A stretch of 64,000 bases of DNA from Cryptomeria japonica (taxonomy: Eukaryota; Streptophyta; Pinopsida; Cupressales; Cupressaceae). The notes under the pieces are model-generated. The model searched no databases. It worked only from the letters and a program-made list of their open reading frames with translations, and was not told the DNA's origin. The stretch covers positions 812,919,069 through 812,983,068 of the forward strand of contig NC_081414.1 in the NCBI RefSeq assembly GCF_030272615.1. The letters run 5' to 3'. The position numbers were made by a program, and so were the translations under genes. Positions 12,715 to 25,789 of this stretch are shown piece by piece. Each line of letters opens with the position of its first letter. Within the stretch, counting starts at the first letter, position 1.

Positions 12715-13935
12715 ACCATTCCCCCTCACCTCACCAAAACCCAACAATAGGCATTCATTTACTGATCTACCCAATACACCATCCCTGGTGATACCCTATT
12801 TCAAAGGCACCTCGATGGAACCCTCCTAAGGTGTTTAGATAAAGAGGAGGTTTAACAAGCACTACATGAAGTACACAAATGTATCTATGGAGAACACTCA
12901 AGTAGTCTCACTTTGGCTAAGAAGATCTTGCACATAGGATACTACTGGCCCACAATGGAACAAGATGCCTATCACTACATGAAGAAATGTATCCCTTGTC
13001 AGAAGCATGGTGACAAGACTCATGCACCTTCTCAGGATCTACAACCATTTATTACTCCTTGTCCCTTCTCTTAGTGGAGGCTCAATCTCATCAAAAAAAT
13101 CCATCCCACCTCATTCAATGGACACAAGTTCATAATAATCACCACTGAGTACCTCACAAAGTGGGTGGAAGCAATACCACTCACCTTTACCAATGGCAAA
13201 TAGATTTCTAAGTTTATCATGTATTGCTTAATCTATCACTACATAAATTCTAAATTTATCATCACAAAAAATGGCAGACCTTTCAAGAATTAGGATGTCA
13301 AATAATTATGTAAGAAGTTCATCATCCAACACTACTTATCCACCCCATAGTAACTACAAGGTAATGGTCAAGCTGAGGCTTCAAACAAAACTCTCATTAA
13401 GATCATCAAGAAATAGTCAATGAAGGTAGCCCTGATTGACACTTAAAACTCCATCCCACCCTTTGGGCCTAACATACAAGAATCTGCACTCCCACAGGAG
13501 CCACACTATACTCCTTAGTCTTTAATTTTGACACTATCCTACCCCTTGATATTGAAATTCCCTCACTTCAAGTATCACTACAGAACATCCTTTCTAATGA
13601 AGAGTATAGAGTGGCCAGGTTACAAGAGCTAGAATTTCTAGATGAATGGCATCTCAAGGCCTTAAACTACCTCCAGGTATATCATAATTGCCTTCGAATG
13701 AGATACAACAAGAAATTCAAGACTCAAGAAATTGACATAGGTGTTCTTGTCCATATAGAAAATTAGAGAAATCTGTAGGACCGTGAAAAGAAAGGCAAGA
13801 TTGAGCCTAATTAGCTTTGACCCTATGTCATCATTGCAAAATATGGATTGAGAGCCTATTAGTCAGCTACACCTGAAGGAGATCATTTGGATGAGCCCAT
13901 GAACATCATGCATCTAAAGAAGTTCAAAGCCTAGT
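12715..13935 (+). pseudogene. Gypsy integrase, decayed
   Basis: The HHCC zinc region is visible at about 12880-13010 (HKCIYGEH ... KKCIPCQKHG). The catalytic core retains TEYLTKWVEA (first Asp region, about 13145), ITKNGRPF (about 13260, where the expected second catalytic Asp is Lys) and QGNGQAEASNK with the catalytic Glu (about 13365). The C-terminal part to about 13935 holds YHNCLRMRYNKKF. Several in-frame stops occur. The Copia insertion begins 64 bases after the last recognisable codon (LKKFKA), in an A-rich non-coding tail. Confidence 0.75.
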
Positions 13936-13999
13936 CTTCAAAGATCACTAGTCTTGAAAAATAAAAAAAGATCAAAAAATCATAAAAATACAAAAAAAT

Positions 14000-15417
14000 T
14001 GATGAATAATAATGAACATTAAATACTCAACAAATACTGAGAGTGGGGGCTGAATCAGTATAGACAAAAACTTCTTTAACAACTTTAAACAACAAAGACT
14101 GCACTAACCGGTGAACAACATCACCGATCTAAATCAAGGCAATATTGGTAAAACACAATGACTGTAAAAGTCATAAATCGGTAACACTTAGATCTTCACA
14201 GAAGCTAATATCTCATTTCCACTTCACCCATATGCTTAAACAAGTGATACATTAGAAATATAATGACCACTAGATCAGCATGCATTACCGCTTAACATAA
14301 AACCCTAAAACATCACATGAAAAAGCATCTCACATGCCACACTGATTTTTTATGTGGAAACCCTACTAGGAGAAACCACGGTGGGGATGAATACCCACAA
14401 GTTGTCCTTGAACTCTTCTGAAGTCCGCATTGTTAGGAGCCTAGTCCTATTAAGGACTTTACAATAGGTTCTACTTGGAACCAATCCTGCTAGGGATCAC
14501 CTAGTTAAGGGATGGCTAAATACCTGGTTAAAGGTTAGAACCCTGTTAAAGGTTACCTTGCAAGAGGATTTGAAGAACTCAATGATTTTGAGTCACCTTA
14601 TTAAAGGATTTACAAAAATCCTATTAAAGCTACCTGGTAAAGGGATTTTCCAACTGCTGAAATGGTTAGAAGTCAAGATGTAATACACTGATATGATAAC
14701 AAAACTTAATGCCAAGGTAGATCCACTTTAATTCCTTTTCATCTGCAATCACACTCTACAGATCTCTACTCACTGCACTGGTCTGGCAAGAATCAAGTAT
14801 CTCTTCACTTGGATACACACATAACATTTGCCAACAACTTCACAATGCAAATCATCATTGACCTTATAGACAACAATTAGGTCAGTAGCATAAACCTAAA
14901 ACCCTAAGCATCTAGGTTATCAATACTATCGGTCCAATCCTGATCATTTAATCATATAGAATAGAGTAAAACAATCTTGAACAAATCTCAAGACGTTCTC
15001 CATCATTCGTTCTTCACCGCTTTTGGAAGTTGATAACCCATCACGCGCTCTCCACCATTTACTGAGATTTTGGACATTCCCGAGGTGGATAGAATCAATC
15101 TTCTTCATGTGCATAAGGCTGACATGGCAACATGATCTCTTCTTCATTTCAATGCTAACTCATCACAAGATGTTGTCGGTCGAATCACATAGACTTAGAA
15201 TGCATCAACCAGAAATCCCGATACAAACTTTCCATATACCGATTCACATACCAGTTCACTTTCTGCATATATTGGTTCATATCATCATAATGGTTCACTG
15301 CATACCGGTTCTCTTGCCAACTTTCTTTCTTCAATATATTGGTTCATACTTCAGCTCATGACATCAATGACAACATACAATATCATCATATCATCAAACT
15401 CTGCACATATGCCAATA
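14000..15417 (-). repeat. 3' LTR of Copia element
   Basis: On the plus strand it begins TGATGAATAA. On the minus strand the first bases read TATTGGC, so the usual terminal TG has become TA. It aligns with 19833-20925 and then, after the nested insertion, with 27428-27743. It carries the complement of TTGTCATTGATGTCA at 15359-15373. A TATA-like CTATAAGG lies on the minus strand near 14870. Confidence 0.88.
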
Positions 15418-15429
15418 ATCTCCCTCTTT
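15418..15429 (-). other. Polypurine tract of Copia element
   Basis: On the minus strand AAAGAGGGAGAT directly precedes the 3' LTR, as expected for plus-strand priming. Confidence 0.75.
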
Positions 15430-15689
15430 GGAATTGATGGCAATATACAAGGATATCACTCTCTTCACATCTTCTTCCCAATCTCTTCCATACTATATGT
15501 CTTCAATACTATAGATATCTTCTCTGCTTCATATCTTCCCCCCCTTTGACAACAATGCCAAAGTGGAGGCATAAACATCCATGGTCTACTATGCTGCTCC
15601 CCCTATGGAGTAGCATCCTGAAAAGATTTGTCAATGCAGTACATGACTGATGTCAAGCACATACCTTTAGTTCACCCATTCAAGGGGAA

Positions 15690-17159
15690 ACACCCCTAAT
15701 TCACCTCTTAAATAGGTAAATGTAGCATTTGGTAGAGGCTTGGTGAAAATGTCTGCTAATTGCTCCTTACTGGAAACATGTTCCAATAAAACCTCTTTTT
15801 TCTAAACTTTCTCCCTCAAGAAATGATACTTGAACTCGAAGTGCTTGGTTCTAGCATGCAACACCGGATTCTTGGAAATGTTAATTGCACTTATGTTATC
15901 ACAAAATATACTCACCGATTTAGATACTAGGACTTTGAAACCACTTAATACATGCTTCATCCAAATTGTCTGAGTGCAGTTCATAAATGCTACTACATAT
16001 TCTACTTTTGTTGTAGACTGAGAGATACAACTCTACTTTTTTCTCATCCATGAGACTAGTCTACCACCAAGAAAGAATGCACCATCGGTTGTGCTCTTTT
16101 GGTCGTCCACATTGCTAGCCCAATCAGCATCTATAAACACTTTGAGATTGAAATCATTACTGTTTAGATATTACAATCTATAATCTATAGTTCCCTTTAG
16201 ATATCTAAGAATCTGCTTGACTGCTACCAAGTGGGATTCTCTTGGACTTTTCTAAAAACATGCAACAATGCCCACTACATGTGCAATGTCCATTTTGCTG
16301 TGTACTACATAGTGCAACTTACCAATCATTGACCGGTAATCTTTCTCATTCACCAAGACTAAGTCATCTTCTTTTGATAATTTACAATCGGTCATCATCT
16401 GTGTACCAACCGGTTTGCTGTCTTCCATGCCAAAGGACTTCAACACCTCTTTGACATACTTGGACTGAGTGATAAAGATGCCATCTTTCATTTGTTGAAT
16501 TTGTAGTCCAATGAAGAACTTAATCTCTTCGATTAGTGACATCTCAAATTCCTTCTTCATCTCATCTGCAAACGCATGGTGCATCTTGTCATTCCACCAA
16601 AAATTATGTCATCAAAAAACACTTCACAGATCAGAATCTGATCTCCTTCTAACTTCAGATAGATATTGCTATCTTCACTTGTTCTTTCAAATCCAATCTT
16701 CACAAGATGTGAGTGTAAACGTTCATACCATGCTCTAGGTGCTTGCTTCAATCCATACAAGGCTTTATGTAGCCTACACACCATATCACTATCTTTTGAT
16801 AGGGAAAACCCATCTGGTTGCTCTATATACACTTCCTCTTCAAGTATTCCATTCAGGAATGCACATTTTACATCCATCTGATACACTTTGAATCCCTTGA
16901 AGGCTGCATATGCAAGAAGCATTCAAACTCCTTCCAATCTGGCTACTGTAGCAAAGGTTTCTTTATACTCTTCTCCTTCTTCTTGAGCATATCCCTTACA
17001 GACCAATCTTGCTTTGTTTCTTACCACTGTGCCATCTTCATTCAGCTTGTTTCTAAAAACCCATTTGGTGCCAGTAACATTTTTATGCTCAGGTTTGGGT
17101 ACCAAAGACCATGTACTATTATTTTCTATCTGGTCAATTTCCTCTTCCATAGCCTTAAT
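15690..17159 (-). pseudogene. Copia reverse transcriptase and RNase H
   Basis: Reading right to left, the RT begins with GTKWVFRNKLNEDG and ARLVCKGYAQEEG (about 17000-17080). It continues through [12 protein letters not shown] and [17 protein letters not shown] to FFDDIIFGG, whose catalytic Asp pair lies at 16608-16616. RNase H follows (about 15700-16100) with IFCDNISAINISKNP and the Copia C-terminal ADIFTKPLP. Each is at its usual place, so the region is complete, but stops (for example TGA at about 16921) and a shift near 16570 break it. The usual YVDD is FFDD here. Products would have reverse-transcribed the element. Confidence 0.85.
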
Positions 17160-18789
17160 CTAGTCTTCATCTTTGTGTACCTCTTTAAATGTTTTGGGCT
17201 CAAATTCAGAAATCATGTAAGAATTTTCTTTGACCTTTCTTCTTGTAAGAATTCCTGCATCCTTATCTCCTATGATTTTCTTTGGATCATGATGTAGCTT
17301 TACATAGCTAGGAATGATCTTGGCTGATTCCTCTTGCTTTTCCTCTTCATCCTCATCTTCATCTTCATCTACATCAGCATCTACTAGTGTAGGAGCATTG
17401 TTACTTGTACTTGGGTGTTTTGCAACCGATTCCCAGAAGGTTACAACCGGTTCATCTACCGCTCGCTCACTACCGGTTTCCTTAGGTTTCTCAAAGGTTT
17501 CATCAACTGTAACATTGATACTTTCAACAATTCTCTGAGTCCTATTATTAAAACACTTAAGAACTTTGCTCTTGGTGGAATACCCTAGGAATATTCCCTC
17601 ATCACATTTTGCATCAAACTTGCTTTGGTGTTCACTCCTCTTGATATAACACTTGCTACCAAACACTCTAAAGTAGCTTACCACTAGATTTTTACCAGTC
17701 TAATTCTCATAAGGAGTTGTATCCTTACCTTTCTTGATGAGTACCTAGTTCATAGTGTAGACTGCAGTGCTCACCGCTTCTCTCCAAAAAGTGTGAGAAA
17801 CCTTCCCTTGAATCAACATTGTTTTGGCTGCTTCAACTACAGTCCAGTTGTTCCTTTCTACTAGGACATTCTGTTGTGGAGTCCAAGGGGCAAACACTTG
17901 CCTCTTGATGTTGTTCTCTTCATAGTACTTATTAAATTCTCTAGAAGTGAACTGGCCTCCTTGATCGGTTCTAAGGAATTTGATCCTCTTACCACTTTCC
18001 TTTTCAACTAGTACTCTAAAGGCTTTAAACTTTCCAAAAGGTTTAGACTTGTCTTTCAAGAATGTGACCCACATCATTCTTGAGCAATCATCAGTAAGAA
18101 TCATAAAGTACCTATCTCCCTAAACACTCCTAGTTTTGATAGGACCACAAAAATTAGTATGCACAAGATCAAGTAAATTATCTGTTGTGAAAGATTTACC
18201 TTTGAAGGTTGAGGAAGACATTTTCCCCAGTTGACATTATCTGCACAAAGGATTCTCTAGTTTGTTCAACAAAGACAATCCTCTAACTGCCTTGATCTTA
18301 CTAGCCTTCACATTATTATCAAAGTTTACATGGCAGAGTCTCCTATGCCATATCCAACTATCATCAAACTTAGCCATTAGACATTGACTGATATTTGTAT
18401 TTAACTAAAATAAGTTACCCTTGGTTTGCATACTGGTGGCCATCAGTTCACCACTCTTTCCTTTTATTTTGCATACTCCATCTTTGAATTCTAGAGTGAG
18501 TCCTTTATCATTCAACTGAGCAACACTCAAAAGGTTATGCCTGAGACCTTCTACCCAATACACATTATCAGCATTGCTTTTTCCATTTAGAGAGATGGAC
18601 CCTTTGCCTTTTACCATACAAGGTGCATCATTACCAAATTGGACCACACCTCCATCATACTCTTCCAGAGATGGAAAATTTCTCCGGTCACCAGTCATGT
18701 GGTGAGAGCAACCACTGTCAATAACCCACTCATTAGAATTATCAAAGCGGGAGACAAGAGCCTTCTTGTCTGACACATCTTCCTTAATG
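17160..18789 (-). pseudogene. Copia protease and integrase
   Basis: The protease loop WVIDSGCSHHMTG lies just left of 18730, with the Asp-Ser-Gly codons at 18712-18720. The pre-integrase region LRHNLLSVAQL follows. The integrase core has LTDDCSRMMWV (about 18090), LRTDQGGQF (about 17965) and NVLVERNNW with the catalytic Glu (about 17850). The linker from 17684 has YFRVFGSKCYI and a run of Asp/Glu residues (about 17340-17380). Stops near 17700 and 17750 fall where Trp or Gln codons are expected, as if by C-to-T change. Confidence 0.85.
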
Positions 18790-19761
18790 GCTACAAACAC
18801 TATGTCTTCACTTTCTTCATCTTCTGATTCATCATCAGTGACACCTTCATCAACTGGAACAAGACAATTTCTCCTATTTCCTCCTTTGAACTTTTTAAAC
18901 CTCTTTGGTTTGTCCTTATTATCACTGTTAGGACAGTTTACAATAATGTATCCTATCCTATTGCAAGAAAAGCATTTCAAAGGGAGCTTACCTCTGTATT
19001 TTCCAGTTCCCTTAGGAAGTCTCTTGGCTAGAAGAGCTTCAAATTCCATTAGGATCTCCTCATCATCCATATCTCTACTTTGTCTAGGTTCATAGCTGGT
19101 ACTAGCTTCTTTTCCCTTTCTAGATAGTGCAGCAAATTCTCTAAAGGTTGAATTAGTCTTCTAAACACTGACATCATAACTATTTAGCTCATATGCAGTC
19201 AACTTAGCAATGATGGAATCAAGGGGCACCTTTGTCTTGTCAATAGATCTCAACTCCTGAATAGTGGCAACCCTTATTGCATAGACAGGTAATAAGGTTC
19301 TCAAAAATTTGCTAACAATGGTGGAATTATCCATTGTACCTCCTACACTATTGATTTCTCCAACAATAGTTTTAATACTTATCCCATATTGTTGAATGGT
19401 CTCTCCTTCAACCATCTGCATGTCTTCAAACTTTCCTCTAAGGCTTTCTTCCTTAGCTTGCTTCACATGCTCATCACCACCATAGATAGACTCTAGAGTA
19501 TCCCATACATCCTTGGGATTGTCTTTGTTAAACATCTATAAACTCAATATCAAATAGACTATTGATAAGAGCTTCCATAACTTGCCCATTATCCTGAATT
19601 TCTCTCCTTTGATCATCGGTGAGAGTACCGATAGGGAAAACATAAGTATTCTCAACATAGTTCTAGTGTTGAGCACCCATGCTTTTAATGTATATCTTCA
19701 TTTTGTCCTTCCATATCTTAAAGTTATCTCTATTGAACTTAGGACCTTCCCTCTTCATCAT
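18790..19761 (-). pseudogene. Copia Gag with degenerate zinc knuckle
   Basis: Two adjacent ATGs at 19761 and 19758 open a frame with FNRDNFKIWKDKM, the Copia Gag N-terminus. The capsid part (19535-19161) has WDTLESIYGGDEHVKQAK and FEDMQMVEGETIQQYG. The knuckle in the 19070-18405 frame reads C-X2-C but the His is Tyr (CFSCNRIGYIIVNC). An acidic linker follows. In-frame stops near 19645, 19540 and 19163 break the frame. The primer site is only about 60 bases upstream, a normal spacing for Copia. Confidence 0.8.
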
Positions 19762-19820
19762 TAGAATAGGATATTTTCCTCAAGCAGTTAAGCTTATAGC
19801 ATAGAGGACTTGGAAGATGT

Positions 19821-19832
19821 TGTGATACCAAT
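19821..19832 (-). other. Primer binding site of Copia element
   Basis: On the minus strand ATTGGTATCACA directly follows the 5' LTR end. It matches the first part of the initiator Met tRNA site and diverges after TGGTATCA. Confidence 0.7.
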
Positions 19833-20925
19833 TGATGAATAATGATGATTAGTAAATACTCAACAGATACTGAGAGGGGGGGGTGAATCAGTATAGACAA
19901 AAACTTCTTTAACAACTTTAAACAACAAAGACTGCACTAAATGGTGAACAACATCACCAATCTAAATCAAGGCAATGCCGGTAAAACACAGTGACTGTAA
20001 AAGTCATAAACCGGTAGCACTTAGATCTTCACAGAAACTAATATCTCATTTCCACTTCACCCATATGCTTAAATAAGTAATACATCAGAAATATAATGAC
20101 CACTCGACCAACATGCATTATCGCTAAATAGAAAACACTAAAACATCACATGAAAAAGCATCACACATGACACACTAATTTTTCACTTGGAAACCCAACT
20201 CGAAAAAACCACAGTGGGGATGAATACCCACAAGTTGTCCTTGAACTCTTCTGAAGTCCATTTTGTTAGGAGCCTAGTCTGGTTAAGGACTTTACAATAG
20301 GTTCTGCTAGGAACCGATCTTGCTAGGGATCACCTGGTTAAGGGATGGCTAAATACCCGGTTAAAGGTTAGAACACTATTAAAGGTTAGCTCGCAAGAGG
20401 ATTTGAAGAAATCAATGATTTTGAGCCACCCTGTTAAAGGATTTACAAAAAGCATTTTAAAGCTACCCGGTAAAGGGATTTTCCAACTACTGAAATGGTT
20501 AGAAGTCAACAGGTAATACATTCATATGATAACAACACTTAATGCCAAGGCAGATCCACTTTAATTCCTTTTTATCTGCAATCACACTCTACAGATATCT
20601 ACTCACTGCACCGGTCTGGCAAGAATCAAGTATCTCTTCACTTGGATACACACATAATGTTTGCCAACAACTTCACAATGCAAATCATCATCGACCTTAT
20701 AGACAATAATTAGGTCGGTAGCATAAACCTAAAACCCTAAGCATCTAGGTTATCAATACAGTCAGTCCAATCCTGACCGTTTAATCACATTGCATAGAGT
20801 AAAACAATCTTGAACAAATCTCAGGACGTTCTCTATCATTTGTTCTTCACTGCTTCTAGAAGCTAATAACCCATAACGCGCTCTCCATCGTTTACTGAGA
20901 TTTTGCACATTCCTAAGGTGGATAG
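19833..20925 (-). repeat. 5' LTR of Copia element, part next to the primer site
   Basis: It aligns with 14000-15094 of the other LTR. The alignment stops at 20925, after GATAG, and resumes at 27428. GATAG is present on both sides of the intervening 6.5 kb. Confidence 0.88.
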
Positions 20926-22005
20926 TGTTAGTCTCAAATTATGATTTCCCTCTTATCCCCTATAAGAAAATAAATAACTTTGTCTACATATGAAGAGATC
21001 AGGGAAAAAGAACCTTAGAGTAACATATAACAAGGTTTTGAGAACCTTCTACAATTTGAACTTATCCAAGGTTCAGGTGGGTATACCTTTTGTGAATATC
21101 TTCACACTTTAAAACTGAGATCCACAGTAAGCTAGTGCTAAAAAACCTATGGACTTCATCACCTTAATGAAACTGAAACACTAAAGGAAAAACTTGCATT
21201 CATTTTCAGTATTTATCTTCAAGAAAAGATAGAAATAGGTCCTACAATCTGATACTAGTACCTTATCTAGGCTACAGAGTCACCTAAATCAAACAATAAT
21301 TCTCAAAATGGAACACTCATATACATCTCATCATTTTGGCTTTTATGAATTCCATACATGCCTAACATATATATAGTTCCTCTCCCATTCAACTAAAACA
21401 ATTCATCAGATTCATAGCAACAAACAATAGACTCGCTGATAGAAGTATTTCATGCACATTTAATCCCTCTCCTGAAGAGAAAATCCAGAAATAACATCTA
21501 CAAGATTGCCTTACAATCCATGTTCATTCAAACAACCCTAGATTATCCAAATGAAACCAACAAACTAAAGAATGCACAATAGAAGACAAAGGAATTTTAG
21601 GCCTAAAACTTTGATTTGTATATTCATATTCATTCCTGAAAATATTACATAACTCAGAGCAATCTCCTTAAAACCAGAAAAAGGTCCTAAATATATTTTG
21701 CTAGAGTTTCTTTACAAAATTATTGTGATCCCTTTTTTACCCTAGTCCTAGTATCCATTTATAACATTATGGATGCATACAAGCTTCAGACATTCCTAAA
21801 AAAGTTTGTTACAAACCACAATACTCTCCAAGAAACAGTTACAAGTCTTTTTCAATATCAACGGCCTCTTCCATTTGTTGTTCTACTGCAACCTTTTCTA
21901 TCTGCTCTGGAGCATCTTCTTGTTGTCTGATATATTTATCCTTCCACTCCTGGAACACATCATCACTTGGCCAAGTAAAGCTAATAATCTTCTATTTCAT
22001 CCCTT
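20926..22005 (-). other. Non-coding 3' flank of the unknown ORF
   Basis: This is AT-rich sequence between the insertion edge and the stop of the unknown ORF. If the element is an LTR retrotransposon this should include its 3' LTR. No polypurine tract stands out and no long direct repeat to 25463-27422 is apparent. Confidence 0.45.
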
Positions 22006-25000
22006 CTAGCCTTTTCCAAGTGACCCTTGCCCAATTTCTGTTTCTATGAAACCATAATGTAATTTCACCTTTTCAATCTCTTCAATTGTTTGGACAAACA
22101 AGGATGTGTCATCAGTGTTAATGATTTCATTAACCCTTTGGGACAATTTGTAGTCTAGCTCTTCTAGCCATACCTTCTCCTCTTTTAACTGAATTGGACC
22201 GACAAAACCACCTGGAAACAATTCATATTTGTGATATGAATATTTTTTTCTATATAGTTGGGCTTTTCTTTTTACACTTGCCCTTTCCTCTAAGAGTATA
22301 TTCATTTATTTTATAAACTCACTAGTGGACCTAAGTTTATCATTTTCCTTTTGCATCTGCATGGGATGAGCACATAAGCTCTAACTCCTTACCTCTAGGC
22401 ATCCACTTATTAAGGATTGGTTCCAAGGTGGTTTCATCCTCTCTTAATTTAATTAAGATATTCAGGATCCTTTTCATAGAAATATGTACAATAGAGGCCT
22501 TGACCGAATCAACAAACTTCAAAATTGTGGCTTTTACCTTTTCTTCATACTTACTTGCAAACAAGACTTGAGCTTGTTTCAACTTTTCCAACTCATGTTG
22601 GACAATTTCAGCTAACTGGAAACCAGAAGGCATAGGAGAAGGGGGATATTCTATAATGGGACTGGTAGGTGGAGGTCTTGCTGGAGAGGAGGCTATCAGG
22701 AGAGTAGAGGATTCACCTAGATGGTGCTGACCTACCAACTGACTCTGAAGTCTAGCAATAACACTATCTCTGTTGGCTAATCCTTCTTTGGCCTCATTGT
22801 AAGCCTTTAAGATAGTTTCCAATTTTAACTAGAGATTAGCCTTCTCTTTTGTCTCCTTTTCTGCTACTGCCACACTGAACTTTGCAGTTTCCAAGACCGT
22901 GCTTGCAGCTTCCACCACCCCTGTATCTTGGATTCTTCTTACAATTATGCCTCCTAGGAGACTAGAATCTGATACACCTGTACTCCTTTTATTCTCATCT
23001 TTCTTTAGTGACCACATGACTAGAGCAGCATTATCCTTGTTGAAGGTCACTCCTTCCATGGGTTTTGTTTCCTTCCTTATTGCTTCAAGGACCAAAGAAT
23101 TAGCTATATCCCATTTAGGGAGGATTAAAACACTAGCCTTAGACACCATCTCTCTTCCCTTCTTAGGAGATAGTTTTAAATTCTTCAATCATTTCTTGCT
23201 TTACCTCTTCTTCCACTCGAGTTACATCCTTGTGAGGCTGTTCACTCTTCCTTTTCTCACATCTGGCTTTGAATTGTCCCATATTTTTCTTCCACACAAA
23301 TTGCATGAAAGCCCCTGTTGTAAAAAAATTACTGTCAACCAGGAATTCCTCATTGGCTTCCTTAACAGTAAAGTCTAACTCTTGGCCCTTTAGCTCACCA
23401 TCAGTCAAGTTCATTTCAGCACTAGGTGGCTCTTCTGGCATCCCCTCTTGGGTCTCCTCATATGTGTAGGCAATCTCCCTGAGACTCCCTAACCGTAACA
23501 ACTGCTCAGCCACCGCTTGCTCGTCTCCTATGTGGATAGGGGACTGGGATGGAGAATACAAAGGCTCATTAGTTTGCACTTCCTTCCCCACTCTTTGCCT
23601 TTTAGGGGAATCTTGGATGTCAATGACATCTTCAACTACTCTTTTCCCTCATGAAGTGGAAGCCTCACCTATAACTGGCATCATCACACTATACTTTGAT
23701 TTCTTATGCATCATGTAATCACCAGGTGGGATAGCCTTAGCAAAGGTAGGCTTAGCTAGGACCAATTTAACCTTGTCAGGATCATTTTGCATTATAGCCT
23801 CCCTTTTTCCTTTCAAGGTTTGCATGAGGTCTTCAAAATAAAGAACTAAGAATTTGATTTTCTCCTCAAAGGGATTGAAACTAGAGAGAGGGTCATAACT
23901 ACTATCAAATTGATGAATTAAATCAAGAGCCCTCTTATATGCAACCCACTTCTCTTTTCTCAGTTCTTTCTCATCCAAACTGAATTCATTTCTAATTAAA
24001 TCTTTAGGGAACTAAAATTGGTGAGGCCTACCTTTACACACTGCCCTCTTTCTAAACACGCCGTTGAAAAAATCCTTAGGGTCTACACATCTTGAAACTG
24101 TAGTTGACAACCTATATAGCTTAAAGAATTCTTCAAAATATTTCCAGCCACCTTTAGTGATTACAAAATGATGGGCAATAGTAATGGTTGGGAAAATGGT
24201 CCCTTTACCCCTATTTGTCAGCTCTGCCTCTTGTACACCTCCAATCTGCCTCAAGACTTCTGCAATCCCTATCTTCAATGGGACCTGATAGGGCAATAGA
24301 TAGGGAGTACCTCTAAAACCATACACTCTGAAAATGGTAGAAATAGGGTACATATACATATCTCCCCAATTGTGAACAATCTTAATACCCTCAGCAAACT
24401 CTTTAGGCCTGAGGGATTCCAAGAGAGCCTTAGGAATCCTAGGGTTCTCTGTGCACAAAAGAAATCTAATCTTAGATGCAAAGCATCTATCAAACTTTAA
24501 ATAGCTAGCATCCTCTCTATCCTAGGATAAATTACTGCTCCAAAGTTGAACAGGCATCTCTTCCTTATCTTTACCTTAACCAAATCCATTTCCTTTGCAA
24601 AATAGTCAGCACCCTTGAACAAAAACATGTGCATTAAAAGGGAATACCATCCAAACGGCCTGTCCACCTTACCACTTTTTATCCCTACTAGCCCTGCATA
24701 AATTGCATCAATAAGGTATGGCGCATAATCAAATGTTATTACTAGAGAGGGGTTTAGAATTTGTGCAGTCATCAACATGTAATGGGTTGGCATGTTTTTC
24801 TCAACATCTTCTCCAAAAATCTGACACAGTGCCCAATACATACCCTTAGCTCTTAGAGTAAACAGATCCAGGGAGAAAGGTTCCATTGTACTGGGGCCTA
24901 CAACTATTAACCCTCCTATCTTAACTAAGAACTCTTTCAATGGGCCAATCCTAAGATGATCCCTTTGTGCATTATAGACCTAGGCTAATGACTCAAAATC

Positions 25001-25462
25001 AATAGGTTCTAATAGATTTGAAGCTTCACTGAGATTAAATACATTTCTAAATTCATCATCATTTATTTCAATCAGGGCTGATCCCTTCACATTCCTGATA
25101 CATCTAGCTATAGGGTCATAATTTTGTGCAATCAGAGTCAACAAATATACATCCATGAATACACCAGGGACCATATGCTTCCCCACATCCAATTCCCATA
25201 TTTTATTTAAAGGGGCAAGGGAATGTCTTTGACCAAAACCAACTTTGAACAATCCTAAACCTAACAACCCTATTTGAGGATCCCTTAACCAATTACCTTT
25301 ATCAAATAAGCCATCCCCAATTTTTAGACGAGGGTTCTTTTATGCTAATTCTTTAGCTTTAGCTCCGGTATTGGTTGACATAGTTAATTGTTCCAAAAAA
25401 TCATCACAAATGTTCCTTTCCTGGTAATTCACTTTTCCTGTCAACTCCCTTCTTGGTGCCAT
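22006..25462 (-). pseudogene. Large unknown ORF of the nested insertion, broken
   Basis: I do not recognise this protein. From ATG at 25462 (MAPRRELTGK) a reading of about 1150 codons can be followed to 22006 with stops near 25345, 24977, 24010 and 23647 and frame changes near 24490, 23170 and 22320. The N-terminal half is globular, with hydrophobic stretches such as LLGLGLFKVGFG, PFGWYSLLMHMFLFKG and TIFPTITIAHHFV. The C-terminal half is charged, with a basic patch (about 23590-23640), a KRKSEQPHKD segment and a likely coiled coil (EKETKEKANL, YNEAKEGLANRDSVIARL). A proline-rich insert lies near 22640-22680. Most breaks look like single-base decay, so it was once one long protein. A Gag-like or element-specific accessory protein is possible, but nothing proves it. 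Confidence 0.6.
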
Positions 25463-25789
25463 CTTTATAATGCAACTATATCCATTGAGACTTGCATGGA
25501 CCTCTAATGAAACAATTCACACAACAATCACTGAATTCAAACCAGAATTAGCAAGAAAAAGCACAAAAACCTGTTATTCACCTAAAGAAAAACCGCTCTG
25601 CACCAATTTCTCTACAACAGACTTCGTTGAAATGATGCCAACTTTCAAGTTGACGTGGACTCTAATACGACAAGTCAGCATTGATTTTTAGAAATTAATC
25701 CCACATGCTTCGGCCATCACCTCAGAATTGAATTCACAAATTGAATTCAAAATGGGCTCCAACGGATCATAAATTCTCTGAGTATTTCC

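Larger units (their letters stand above)
6493..13999 (+). mobile_element. Ty3/Gypsy retrotransposon (Tat-like), decayed, left part
   Basis: Gag, a CX2HX4HX4C knuckle, protease, RT with YVDD, RNase H, a second RNase H-like domain and integrase follow in the order expected for the plant Tat/Ogre branch of Ty3/Gypsy. The coding region is broken by many stops and frameshifts, so the element is long dead. Its 5' LTR would lie left of the gag-only element inserted at 6492. A Copia element interrupts it at 14000, and Gypsy sequence resumes at 27749. The clade call rests on the second RNase H and the knuckle type and is an inference. Confidence 0.8.

Noticed and set aside
22899..23378. Plus-strand frame of 159 codons
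   Set aside because: It is the antisense shadow of the long minus-strand unknown ORF.
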